In this document: positions 50,474 to 62,142 of the stretch, piece after piece
How the letters are laid out: each line of letters begins with the position of its first letter
How positions within the stretch are numbered: position 1 is the stretch's first letter
Source of the DNA: Varroa destructor
Lineage: Eukaryota; Arthropoda; Arachnida; Mesostigmata; Varroidae
Reading direction: 5' to 3'
Length of the DNA stretch: 64,000 nucleotides
NCBI RefSeq assembly: GCF_002443255.2
Contig: NW_019211457.1
Location: forward strand, 44,995,545 to 45,059,544
The notes under the pieces: model-generated
What the model was told of the DNA's origin: nothing
Databases searched by the model: none
Seen by the model: only the letters and a program-made list of their open reading frames with translations
Translations under genes and position numbers: made by a program

Positions 50474-51615
50474 CTAACACTTATTAACTGCACTACCTTT
50501 CAACGTCTACGTATATATAAAATGGAATATATACTTGCGAAATGATCGAAGCGGAGTTATTAATACGAACGGACACATATACAAATACATGCATATAGGG
50601 AAGATGATTGCCACACGAAATAACTAAGACGTAAAGACACCGGCGACCATTTACATAACAATTACCCCCATCTCAATTATCGGTATAACGGTTACCCTAT
50701 AGTCTCGCAGTGATAATAACTGGCGCCTTATGTTTCCCCAGTCACGCCTTCTGCCGTTGGGGCGTTTTGATCCGTCGATGTTCGCCGATGTCCCCCAACG
50801 ACCCATCGTCGCACACCGCTGCGCGACTAATCGCGCCGAGAGAAAGTGCTTGTACCTGTAACAGGTCGTCGGCGTCTTCGCTAAACAGTGTCTTTATAAT
50901 AGCTTTGTTGTTATGGTCGCGTTCGGTCTTCCGTAATGTCGCCACTAGGTGCTATCGATTAGTGATTGCCGCTGCAGAGCTATAGGATCTAGTTGGAAAG
51001 CGACAACGATGAGGGGTCAAGATGCCAGATAGAGCAATTGTATAATAAACAGCACTACACGACCATTTCAACACGACACATGCCAGAAGATCGCGGAATA
51101 TGTTAGAATAGCAGCTAACAAAAATTAGCTAGGAAACCTGTCGGTAAAAAGAGCTTACGGTCGTTGCCGCGACCTTTTACCACTAGCCCGATTATGACTG
51201 CTGACCGAAGGCAGTTAGAGATGAATACATTCTACAACGAGTCAGCAATGTTGGAGCTGAATATTGCACAGAAATGAAGATATTCTCGTGCAAACTCCAT
51301 CATTTCCCCGCTGCATCACTGTCTCGGCAGGGGAGGGGTGGGTGTTGAAACCCCCACAGTCCGCCTGTGAACTAATATTACCATAGAATCCTCTTAGCAG
51401 AGAACTAAACAAGAGTAGGTGCGATTGACTGTGTTCCATATATGTAAGCTGCTTGTCGCTGACCTGAAACCAAGACGCGTACGTCTTCAAGCAGCTTGCC
51501 GTGGTAACTATTGACAGACGGGCATGCAGCCTGGCGTTGGCGAAAAATTCACAATCGGGAATTATTAATTAAACGAATAACTGCGTGTACGATCTTTGTA
51601 CGGGTTCATAAATCT

Positions 51616-51690
51616 GCTGGAGCTTAGTGGGTAAGGTATCCGCATTCCGATATTAGGAACACATTGTGGTGTGGGTTCGAACCCGGCCAC
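51616..51690 (+). mobile_element. tRNA-derived SINE-like element (copy 2)
   Basis: The A-box-like GAGCTTAGTGGG lies at 51620-51631 and a consensus B box, GGTTCGAACCC, at 51674-51684, again exactly 42 nt apart. The D stem GCTT pairs with AGGT (two wobbles) and the T arm pairs at four of five positions around TTCGAAC. The element is better preserved than the copy at 13.4 kb and on the opposite strand. No acceptor stem closes it, which argues for a SINE head or tRNA pseudogene, not a working tRNA. The 3' limit is uncertain. Confidence 0.45.
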
Positions 51691-53284
51691 ACACAGACGG
51701 ACGGTTGGCTTTGTGCTGGCAGTGGCGAGAGTTCTCCGATGTAGTGCTTGTGGCAATGCCGGACGTAAAATTCAACACGTAGAGGTCGGTTGCAGAAACC
51801 CCGGATAGGTCCAGTAGGACCCTAAGCTCCTAATGGAAACAAATGTTCTAGGTAAAACGAGGTGATCTCGAGGGATATCTTGTTCAGGTAAAAGTAACAA
51901 TTAGGAATTCCATAATTAAAATTACAACATGGTATAGTAGTACGATGAAGAAAACTGGTTGATTATAATTTTTCATCGAAGGAAAGATTTCGTTATATAT
52001 ATCGGATAATCCTAAAAATAGCTGTGTCATGTAACGCAAGATGCGTTCGAAAACATGACGTAGCCAATTTATATTATAGAGACATGTCTAAATTCAGTGA
52101 AAGGTATCGCGTATGGTTGTTAAAGTTAAAAAACAAGGCCTGAAACTCTGGCTTATCGCCGCTCGATCTTGTTTAGGCGTAGCGCTAGCCACGGTGCATA
52201 CGTCGTCATGCTGGCGTCGTTGTTCTGGTAGGACAAATTGAATACATGTACAAGATCATCTCATATAAGATCCACTCTTCCAATAACAGTCAGCGTAAAT
52301 ATTAGCGTCGGTTGTGAAATAATGTCCATTTCACCATACAACTCAATGCACAACCCGATCGATCGTACAACTCGTGACAACCTTAGGAAATGTTCCGTAG
52401 CCTGCCTCAGCAGCTTCCGTCTGCTATTAGTCTTCAGGAAGGAGTTGTGCGCCACATATACTTGTATCGTTGACGGTCTCCGAATTTATGTTGACTATTA
52501 CCCCCGTCGTATATCCTCACCCCGTGCGACAAAGGCCCAATAGAGAAGCAAGGTGTAATCGTATTGATTGCAACCCAGGAGAAGCATGGATAAGCAAGAA
52601 GAAATCGCGTACCAACTATTGTATATGCTTTCTTGAGAGCTGATAAACATTTGTCGTTGGAACTGTGCAGACGGATGAAACGCAACGTGGGTACTAGATA
52701 CTCGTTACAACATTAAGGGCTCAAATCCTGGGTCTCCAGTTTATAAACTCAGATGTAAATCAGCTAGGTGCATTGATCCTGTATTGCTATTGGTATACAA
52801 CTTGTTTTTGCTGACTCAAGAACCTAAGCGAGTCGAACGTTAAGAGGTACTAGTTTTTAGAGTATTTTTAGGCAACTATCTTCAAGGTGCTAATTGATCA
52901 AGAAGCTATTGCAGAAATTCGATTTCGTACTTTAATATTATTGTAAAATTCAGTATATTCGGCAAATAATTATGGCGGTCAATAGGTCATATCTCGGATC
53001 TAAGTATATCGTTCTTTCGGCCAGCGTCTTTCAATGAAACAGCGAGATTTCGTTACGATCAATATACGTTACCGAAACGAACCCACCATTCGAAAAAGTC
53101 TAGTAAATTATCTACAGTGAACCAGCAGTGTTATAAACTGTAATATCCTCTTGCTGCATAGCCATAACTATTGTACTTACTGGCAACACCGAAACTAATC
53201 GAATCCATCTCCTAACCAGTTATTCACTTTTATGAGGCGACTGTGTATATGTATACACACACCTCTCCTCCTATGTATACATAT

Positions 53285-53350
53285 ATAGGGGGAGAGGGAA
53301 GGAGGGAGCTAGAGAGAGGAGATAGAGAGAGAGAGGGGGTTGGGAGGGAA
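53285..53350. repeat. Purine-rich (GA/GGA) tract
   Basis: About 65 bp almost entirely of A and G on the plus strand, with GAGAGAGAG and GGGAGG runs. Confidence 0.8.
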
Positions 53351-53913
53351 GAGTTGTGGAATATTATGGGCTAAAATTTTTTTAATTCTACAGCCATGTG
53401 GGACGTAAACAATATGTGAGGCTTGACGATTTACTGATATATAACATGAGCGCATTAATAAGCTATCTAGCGATAGGGACCTAGAGGAGCTGAGGGGAGC
53501 GTGGTCGAACAATGGCGGAAAAAAGTTTGATGGAAGAAAAGCGCTAGTCCTCTTTGATGAATTCTCCAATATTTTCTATAAATTCCAATAGTAATTTACA
53601 AAATAACCGAACTGGCCTTTATTGATCTAAACAATATAAAAATTCAAAAAGTACATTTCTTCACTGGCCTGTTGCTATATAGGACATATGTTTGACTTAC
53701 TAAATACCGTTAAAGGTTTCAATAAATTACCATATATGTATGTGCTGTCTCTTCTCAATAGTAACGATGTTGATAGCAATGTTTTTCTGGAGTTGTCGTG
53801 ACCCAGAAGCAGAAGTATTAATCACGATAATAGTAGCACATTAGACACGCGCCAATAGTCAGCCGGTCAATTAATTACTTAAAGTCAATCGAATCAATAC
53901 GTCCCCGCAAATA

Positions 53914-53942
53914 CAAAAAAAAAAAAAGAAAAAAAAAAAAAA
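53914..53942. repeat. A-rich tract
   Basis: Twenty-nine bases, all A except one G. No retroelement was recognised upstream. Confidence 0.85.
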
Positions 53943-56900
53943 CACGAACTTGTGAACCCATTACAACAATAATTATATGCAATTTTGGCAAAATCTGTGT
54001 CTGCACGCGCGAATTAAAAACTCTTCATAAAGCATTGCCGCACCACGTAGACGCAGACACCTATCTATAATTTAATATTGTGGATATCTTTTTTTTTTTT
54101 TTAATTCCAATACTAACTTTACCAATACAGTGTGCTCGATATACTTGCATCATTTTCAATGTGAAAGACATTACGTTTTCCGTTGCTATTCACCAACGAA
54201 ATGACGGCCATGGCCCATTATATAAACGATTAGATACGGTTTTTTACATGTTATGTTGGTATATGCAGGGAAAAAGAGCGATAACTATTTCCTTCCAATG
54301 TACAACAGTTAGTATTTTAGATAATTTTTTTGTAATTTTCGTAGTGTTTATTTAAATCAGATCGAGACACTTTTCTGCCGTATCGATAAGGCCATAGTTA
54401 CTCTCCGTTCTAATATCATCGTCCGAATATTGTCAAACCGGCTATGGTAAATGTTACAGTTGTAAGAGCATTCAAAGGTCTGTGTATCAGATACCTCGGA
54501 CGAAGAAACACCCCGGGGCGGAAGCTTGCATAGTTGTTTCTATAGCGCCATGAATAGCTTGCCTAGGAAAAATCTTAAGGTGCCCAGGGAAAGTCGTAGG
54601 TCGGCACGTTTCGACGGATTATCAGCTATTGGTTTCAAACACCAATTGCCGTTACAGTCCGTTTTATCGGCCAGCTCGTCATAAGTCCAGGCGTCAAGCT
54701 ACCTTAATAGTTTAATGGCTGAACGTCTCTTGAGAATGATCACGTTTATTTGTGAACCACTTGCAGAAAGCGGACGAACGTTGAATGGGCCTACCGTCTT
54801 CGTATATTTTATCCAAATGATCAGATTTATTAGTTTTTCTTTAGACGTAAATATACGTTTCCGTTGGTAGTGTCTGTATGTCTGTCTATCTGATCGTAAC
54901 TTTAATTTATGTCATCTCAGAGGATCGACTCGTCTCGCAGGCGTGCTATGATTCAAATTTAGAGATTTGTACTGCAATCCACATATGTATGTACGCATAT
55001 ATGTAGTATCAGTAATTAATAGCAGGCGTGAAGCGATGTCGAAGGCGACAGCGCGTGAGGAGATCAAAATAAACATTTGACTGTCATTTGCTTCGCTTAT
55101 AAATTGTCCCGTACCCTAAGTACATCAAAGACCACGTCTGACTGCGTTTCAACATATAGCCAGCTGCGCAGATCTGCACTTCTGGTGAAAACATAAATGA
55201 AGAAAAGCTCTCGTAGTCACTGTTCGGACGTCTGTGTCCGTCTTTTCTCCGTATTCGACCGCGTCATTAACTGGCGACTCGACTGCTTCTCTGCGACAAA
55301 CTCGCTTTTTGAGAGCTACGTACAAGTCACGTTCGTTTTCGAAATGCGCGCGCGGTTTCGAAATGGCCGTCTGCGGACCAGAAATGCATCCTTATTACTC
55401 ACACCCTCATACAAAGCACTGTGTTAGGTAGACCTATCGCCTGAGTGTTACTGTACATGCGGTATAAGATAGCTAAGTAGATCTTCGTTCATTTCTTTAC
55501 GGATTAGTTCACTTCATCACTAAATCAAAGAGGTACAAATGACTGTATATGCTACGCCTTTCATTTGTCCACTAAAAAGACAGGCCAAAGCCGAAGATAA
55601 AGGACGAGGCGCAGAGGCGTGATTTAAGCAACAACAATCGTATCGCCATAACACCCAGGCGAGATAAAGAGACCATGATAAACCGCATCACATTTACTCG
55701 TATTAGGCGATAATTGCAGTTAACAAGTTTCTAGTTTTGTTCGATGGTCTTGTGGAAGCAGGCACTGGCAGATTCACCTCCTTATGTTTGTACCAGCGAC
55801 TCCGCATTCGGTTGAAAAGGAACTGGGTCCCTGAAGCCGTTGCACCAAACTACTTTTGTATCTCGGCTCTCGATCTATGCACATGAACATATGTGTGCTT
55901 ACGCCGTTTTTTAGGACAACGCGCGTCAGGCCCTTCAGCACTCGTTGACCGTTCCGCTTGAAGGTGAAGTGGCCTATTGATGACTTTTGCAAACGTCCTC
56001 TTGAGTACTAAACAATCAATGAACTTGAACGATAGATGGGTTATGATCACGCCATAGCGAACAGGCGCGTCGTGGTGGCGAGCTGTTGTGTTGCTGCGGA
56101 CGCGATAGTTGTTGGCGTACGGCGAAAACAAAAACAACACGACTGTGGGACCAAAAAGAAGCCGCCGATGAACGAATGAATGAGTGGCGGCAACGCTGCA
56201 CTGAAGATTCGTAGGTTAGCCAAGAACTAACGAGAGGTCGACGATGATAATGAAGAAGCTTGCTCCAGGGGAGCTTAATGTAGACCCCTAGCGGGGGTTG
56301 AAAGCTGACGAGAAAATGAGAGATCGAACCAATAAAGCAAGGCTGAGTAAACGAGAATGGAGAGACGAGCCGGGTTGGGGATCTGAGTGTACGAAATCAG
56401 TAAAAGTGTCTATAAAAGATAGACTAAGCGTCGGTCTACTTCACTGTTGATACACAGGTAAGGTGCAATGTTCGTTATTGAAACGGGGCATAATAAAGTA
56501 GTGCAGTGGTCGAACAGGATAATAATAACTTGGTTAACTACGGGAGCCACGATGGATCGTAAGCGACTACGATAATATGAAAGTTAAAGCGCCTTTGTAT
56601 TCGGATATTTTTAAGTCGCTGAGTTCGCTATCAGCGGGCTTCTACAATGTCTATGAAAGCTAATATCGGGAATCAAGAGATCAAGCCGGGGCGATTGGAG
56701 AAGCTTTAGGCTGTTTCCACTTTAACTTGTCTACACTTTTTATGTAGCTGACTAGTTTACGTTTGCTCCCTACACAGTATTAGTTCTTTATCAAGTTAAA
56801 TTCATCTGTTTCCCTCCTCAAATATAGTCAACAGTTGTTTGCGTCATGTTCAGTCTCCAGGAACTTGAGGATAACTTGGATCGAAACTTTGCGCCCTGGG

Positions 56901-58012
56901 TTCGGGAATATGTGATTCAAGGATTTACAAACCAACTCACATATGCTTTCACTAAAAGAATGACTCTATGTTGAGTGTTATTTTTAAATATATACACGTA
57001 TAACAAACAAAGGAAAAAATATATATGATGCGCACAACAGGGAGAGAGAGGTGTGTATAGCAGTAACAAATCAGATGACGTTGTTTAGTATAGCTAACAA
57101 CGCGCACTGCCTACCGAGTAAGTTTACTCTGCTTAGGTCAAGTGCAGTAACTGGAACTTCTTGTCGACGGAGCAAAAACCCTTTGCCTACCGACCCGTCT
57201 TACTCATGCACACATACAGACATTCATGTTAATGTATTTACGAACTAGAGACATGGCTTCGGCTGTTGTAAGCATCAGTCGTGCCCTTCGCCGCCATCTT
57301 TAGCAAGCTATCTTTGAACATTCATCGTTTCGCCACTCGCTTTGCACTATTCATAAAGCAGCATCAACAACAGGGAAGCGACGGGACCTGAAGTCGGCGC
57401 GCAATATAAACATCCCCCTCGCCTGCACCCTGTGCTTAACCGACCACACGCCATAGACGGAATTAAAAGAACCTTGTAGAGAATTCTACGGAGAACGACA
57501 GTGGACCGAGGTTAGCGTATGGTAAGGCCATTAACTTGTAAGGGCCATGGAAGTAGTAGTGGCATCAGCATCAAAGACCTGATCAACGGCAACGTTAGTG
57601 ATGACAATGGCGGCCGCTTCGCTGTAGCCGATGCGATGATGCACAGTGAAGTGTTCTATCTAGTCATATACCTAGATCTATGTATATGGGTGCGCGTGTG
57701 TGCATATCGACGCCCATACAATAATCATACGGAATGAGATAGAGAAAGCTAGCAGTTGGAAGCGACAAAGCGTATCTCGCGCCCTCATTTGATCAAAATG
57801 CATCGCTGGCGTTGTGGTGCGGTGGTGGCAGCAATCGTAGACCGCCCTGTACATTATTACACGGTGCAGAAAAAGGGGAGAAATCAAAGAAGGGACAATG
57901 GGGCACTAACGGCAGGAAAGAAAATTGTTAATCTTGTGTTTTGCTCCCGCCATTGTGGATGCACTATGTTTCCCCTTCCCCTACCCCTGCAAGGTACATC
58001 CTCACCTTCTGA

Positions 58013-58030
58013 CCCCCCCCCCCCCCCCCC
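58013..58030. repeat. Poly(C) run
   Basis: Eighteen consecutive C. It breaks the reading of the frames crossing it and is a likely site of sequencing length error. Confidence 0.9.
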
Positions 58031-58347
58031 AACCCACATGGTAGATCGCGAGACAGCGTGCTTTGTGGTTGGTTACATCTTATTGGCGGCAGGCCTATCG
58101 CATGGCCTGTGTGCAGAATTTCGCCAGTGGAGAGAGCAGCGCCAACAACGACAACGAAAAAAGAACCGTAGCTATCGATGTTCGCGCGTGGCGTGGGTGG
58201 GACGAAAATACCATCTACTTTTGTGTAATAGTTGATATTGTTTGATTGCTGAACAAAAAAGAACGAAGCTGAAAAAAATGAACGGAAGATAGCTTTATTA
58301 GACCTCGGTGGACGCGTTGCTGTCGTCATCGATTCGCCTTTGAGTGG

Positions 58348-58581
58348 ATGAATTTAGGACAGCGCTGGTGGGTAGACAGGAATCAAACAGCGGAAACGCT
58401 TTGTCGCCTCTCGACCAACTCGAAGGTGGCGTTCCGTTTTCGACAGCAACGGATCAAGGTCGAAACGACCATTAGAGGTTTTGCCGGGCTGATCGTGGGT
58501 CTGTTAGTCTTCATTTTGTGCATTTTCTCAGCCTATTTTGTATATCACGAAGTGACGGAGTTTAGAGTGCACCATGTTTGA
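58348..58581 (+). CDS. Small single-pass membrane-type ORF (77 codons)
   Basis: From ATG 58348 the first 43 residues are polar and basic. One strong hydrophobic helix follows (GFAGLIVGLLVFILCIFSAYF, about residues 44-64), then a short polar tail with TGA at 58579. A clean single helix of this length is uncommon in random frames. It could be a genuine micro-membrane protein or an upstream ORF. Its last eight bases overlap the start of the next candidate exon (ATG 58574) in another frame. No family is recognised. Confidence 0.28.
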   Translation: MNLGQRWWVDRNQTAETLCRLSTNSKVAFRFRQQRIKVETTIRGFAGLIVGLLVFILCIFSAYFVYHEVTEFRVHHV

Positions 58582-58651
58582 GGCACCAGAGTATGCTAGT
58601 GATGCGACGACGGTAAAAAACAAGAAGTGTTTGGTCTCGGGTGGAGTACTA
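58574..58651 (+). CDS. Candidate first coding exon (26 codons)
   Basis: The ATG at 58574 has the best start context in the region (CACCATG). Twenty-six codons run to a CTA|GTAAGT donor at 58652 in phase 0. The peptide is acidic, then basic (VKNKK), then turns hydrophobic just before the intron (CLVSGGVL), as at the N-terminus of a type II membrane or anchored protein. The unspliced frame stops five codons further on. A good acceptor ending at 59098 offers a phase-compatible second exon. Confidence 0.42.
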
Positions 58652-59098
58652 GTAAGTGTCGTCGTTTGATCATTCTATTTATACGCGAATACACAGACTT
58701 TCATTTGTGGTTCTTCATTATGGGCTTTCAGATGTTCAACATTTGAGTCACAAGCATTGGATGCTGACAGATAAGGTCTCTCTACCGACACTTCTTACAG
58801 CATTAATCTGAAGCTACATTAAATACCGACAAGTTAAAGGGCGAGCTGGCATACGACCCAATACCTGTCTCGTTGTAGTATTTTAATTAACAACCGATTA
58901 TTTATGAAGGAGTTCGAAAAAGGATTCAAACAGCTTCCATGCATAAGAAGCAACGGTGCTCCTTATCTTCTGAATTCCTCTATCAGCATTTTACGTAGCT
59001 TCTATGAATTTTTGTCAAAGGCTTAAGTTCTAACTTACGCGCTTCATATCTCTTTTGACGTTAGACAAGCTCTTTCCATTAAGTTTTTATCTTCACAG

Positions 59099-59179
59099 AA
59101 GACCTGTATCAGTAAAGATCACAACTGGATTAAGTGCGTAACAAAGGCACGGAAAACGCTAAGAGTACAATGTACATAA
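59099..59179 (+). CDS. Possible second, terminal exon
   Basis: AAGTTTTTATCTTCACAG (AG at 59097-59098) is a strong acceptor. In phase 0 from the 58574 exon it adds 26 codons (basic, three Cys) to TAA at 59177, for a 52-residue total after removing a 447-bp intron. The product would be very small and lacks the rest of a membrane helix, so the true second exon may lie elsewhere. Confidence 0.22.
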   Translation, partial: KTCISKDHNWIKCVTKARKTLRVQCT

Positions 59180-61526
59180 CCAATCTAGATTTTTTTATTT
59201 CAGTTCTGTTAGTTTGTGATACATAGAAATAGTTTGTGTCACCGATTCAGGATTCAGTCCTGTGATCGAAAACCCTATGCGAATTAACGAAAAATCATGC
59301 CCGTCCTGCTGAACGCATTGGCGGTCGCAACGCTTCTAAGTGGCGGCCAGAGCCGAAGAGGCATGAAAAAAGTTGCTTTTCAAATAGGTTCGTTTCGTGA
59401 GTATGCCAAATTATTCCTCGTCTGTGTAAAAGGCTTCGTTTTACTGCGCAAATACTTCAAAGTTCATTCGCAGCCCGCTTCCTTTTTCTATCCCCTTCGG
59501 CATTTAGTGATAAGCGTGAACTTCAAGCATAGGGCTATCAGCGATGCTCGAACACGATGGGTGCATAACTGGCACGTTGTCGTCGTTACCACAATGCTGT
59601 TTAGCGCAGTGCCAGTAGACACCCGAGGACAGTGACGATAGGTCCAAAGCGATAGACGCATCATCATTTGCCCCAGCACTCGTTCTCTGCCAGTATATTA
59701 CGCGTTAACTCGTTAACTATAGTATATGTGGAAGCATCGAGCGAGCACCAGGTTGGGCGGCACTTGTCAGTTCTAACAGATAGCTGTACAAAAGCCTTTT
59801 ACCATTACCCATGGGCCCATTACCCAGAAGAATCTACAGGATTATGTCACTGAGCAAAGCACAGCGTATTAATGGTAAAGCGGTATCGAAAAGCAAACAA
59901 CGAAATTTTATAAGTAAAAGACTCCGCAAGCTTGGAATCGAGATGAGTATTTAGCAACTAAAATAGGTACATGTATAGGCTTGAAACCTCTTACAATCAA
60001 CAATATATTCCACATTGTCGCCCTGGAGGTATATTTTGAGTATATACCGTTATAGTCTATGGCCATACTGAGATGTATTACACTCTAGATGAATACAGAA
60101 ACAGAAATCAGGCCGATTTAGATTAATTGAGAAACATACGTATTATTTGGAATGCGTACATTGGAGTGACTGACTGATATTTGTCCTCTCAGTTGTGCTG
60201 CTGTACTTTTTAACCTTTATCTACCTTGAAAACCTTTAGCTAATAAGCACTTTCTAATGTTTTATCTAATACTTAGGCACCTCTGTTATCAGTACCATCC
60301 TTTCGTCTTACTCGCTAGTTCCATCGGTAATTGGCATGGCTCTTCCTCCGTAGCCCGTGAACGATGAGGTGTATAGCTGGCTAGAACGGTTCAGCCGCCG
60401 CTGACTCGTCCTGACATACAGTCGTCACCTTATGACCGGTCATTTCACTAGCCAGCAGATAATCTTGGCCTGCACGGCATCCAGTGTCCTGGAGACAACC
60501 TCACCCGTTTGTTGTCTACTGGTCTACAATCCGACATTAGTTTCTCCACCGACAATATACCTTCCTGCCTACCCAGAAGACATACCTGTTGTAAGAAGGC
60601 CCAGTTGCACCAAGATAGGCTTTACGTGCGGCTTTAGGACCCCACGCCCCTACTCTGTCGTGGATAACTCTTGGATCCTGTGCACTGCGGAAAAGCAAAC
60701 GGGAGGTGTTCAGGAGTCGCAGAGCAACCAACCCGACGAAGGCTGACGATTCTTCATTCAACTTAGCATCAATCTTTCGGCCTTTTTTCCCCGTTAATGA
60801 ACAAGCCACATGTACGACAGATAGATAAGTTATGGTAGTTGCTAGGATAGTAACTGGATAAGGCCGTTTAATAGAGTCAGACATGATTCGTGAATGGCAA
60901 GTGAAGGCAGGGAAGAGATGGCAACATTCGCTTACCCCATTTCTTGCTGGGCTCGTTCGTTAGAGCTGAAACCGCCACCAAATGTAACCGCTGGATATCA
61001 TGCTGGCCGGAAGGGGGTCATGCATTAGTGAAAGCCAAACCAGTATACGCAATTAGAGTACGGATGGATACGCTTCTATCACATATGCGCATGTGCCCTA
61101 GGATTGGCGCCACAAATCATTAAGACGGCTACCGCTACCTAACTTTCTTCATCTTGAGTCTTCTTACCCACAGACAAATGGATATCGGGACGGGAGGATG
61201 GCCGTGACAGTTGAGAGGAGCCTTCAACAAGCGCGCTTGTTTAAAATTGGATTTGTATGTGTTTTTGGGACATCGTTATGTTAACCATATAATGATGTCA
61301 TGGTGCTTAATGCTATTCATTGTTCTTCGGACTGGTTACACCATTAGGTCCAGCGACGCCATTGGCACACGCTTAAAATGACGTTTTGACTGTTTCTCCG
61401 ATAACTACAAGCCACTACTTGCCCTCAATTGTGCGTCAACGTCCTGCGTGAACGTCAAATCGATGTATAACTCTCAAACAGGGACGATATCGACTAAACG
61501 TCAAGCGTAAAGGCGGACGCATAACT
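59180..61526. other. No convincing gene
   Basis: ATG-initiated frames at 59297-59635 (112 codons) and 60432-60746 (104 codons, six Cys) are the best of several. Neither has a motif, splice site or poly(A) signal, and the second is overlapped by a 115-codon frame on the other strand. Confidence 0.35.
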
Positions 61527-61556
61527 TTTCCAATTAAACAACCATTTAATTGGAAA
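61527..61556. repeat. 12-bp inverted repeat with a nearby direct copy
   Basis: TTTCCAATTAAA (61527-61538) and its exact reverse complement (61545-61556) are separated by CAACCA. The word CCAATTAAACA of the left arm and loop recurs at about 61572. Confidence 0.8.
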
Positions 61557-61942
61557 CAGTATAAAACTTAACCAATTAAACAGCATTCAAGCCAACGAAA
61601 AGTAAATTCCTCTCGAACGCTACAGCTCTATAGGTGGCAAAGCGCGATGGCACCCCAAGCGATGAACTTAAGCCTCTACGCGACAACGAAGTACGCGTCC
61701 GTTAATTTTCGCTGCAACATTCGTTGACTAATCGAGTGTCTACTAATTTGTAGGAAAGAGAATTTCAACAATATATTGAATTAATTTGCAATTAAATGCG
61801 TTGCCTGATATTGAATTGAAGAGCTAGAACATTGTCCAGTTAACGAGCTCTAATACGTATAAGCAGAACCGGCCTAAAAAAGGCCAGGGCAAAAGTAATT
61901 GCGATAACGCCATTGATAACGAGCGACACCGCCGCCGCTGTT

Positions 61943-61985
61943 GCGGGCAGCGGAACGGGGCGTGTCGCCCCGTTCCGTTGTCCGC
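61943..61985 (+). ncRNA. Strong GC-rich hairpin of unknown function
   Basis: Two 20-nt arms (61943-61962 and 61966-61985) pair along their whole length around a UGU triloop: 18 Watson-Crick pairs, mostly G-C, and two G-U pairs. Both non-canonical pairs are G-U only if the plus strand is transcribed; from the other strand they would be A-C mismatches. This hints at a plus-strand RNA. It sits in AT-rich DNA with no gene assigned nearby. Calling it an RNA element is inference. Confidence 0.3.
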
Positions 61986-62108
61986 ATCATCACTGTGTAC
62001 ACAAACGAAAATGTCAAAGTTGGTTTAATGACGCAATGACACAAATTGTAAATGTTTTTATCAGATCAACGGGAAAAATCAATTTTATCAATATATCGGT
62101 TTTCAATC

Positions 62109-62142
<34 letters not shown>

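Larger units (their letters stand above)
48149..51615. other. Non-coding stretch
   Basis: No supportable gene. A long T tract ending CTTAG (AG at 49021-49022) is a good 3' splice site. It is followed by three frames that are all briefly open, so the exon cannot be phased. TA and AAT microsatellites are listed separately. Confidence 0.4.
51691..57900. other. Non-coding stretch
   Basis: No supportable gene in about 6 kb. Landmarks are a purine-rich tract (53285-53350), an A-rich tract (53914-53942) and alternating-purine-pyrimidine ATAT/ATGTATAC clusters near 53.25 and 55.0 kb. Frames at 55197-55431 are open in two phases in a GC-richer patch and are not called. Confidence 0.4.

Noticed and set aside
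52680..52740. GGCTCAAATCC with an upstream GTGGGTA as a third SINE copy
   Set aside because: The A box is poor and the spacing (26 nt) differs from the 42 nt of the other two. Relationship not demonstrable by eye.
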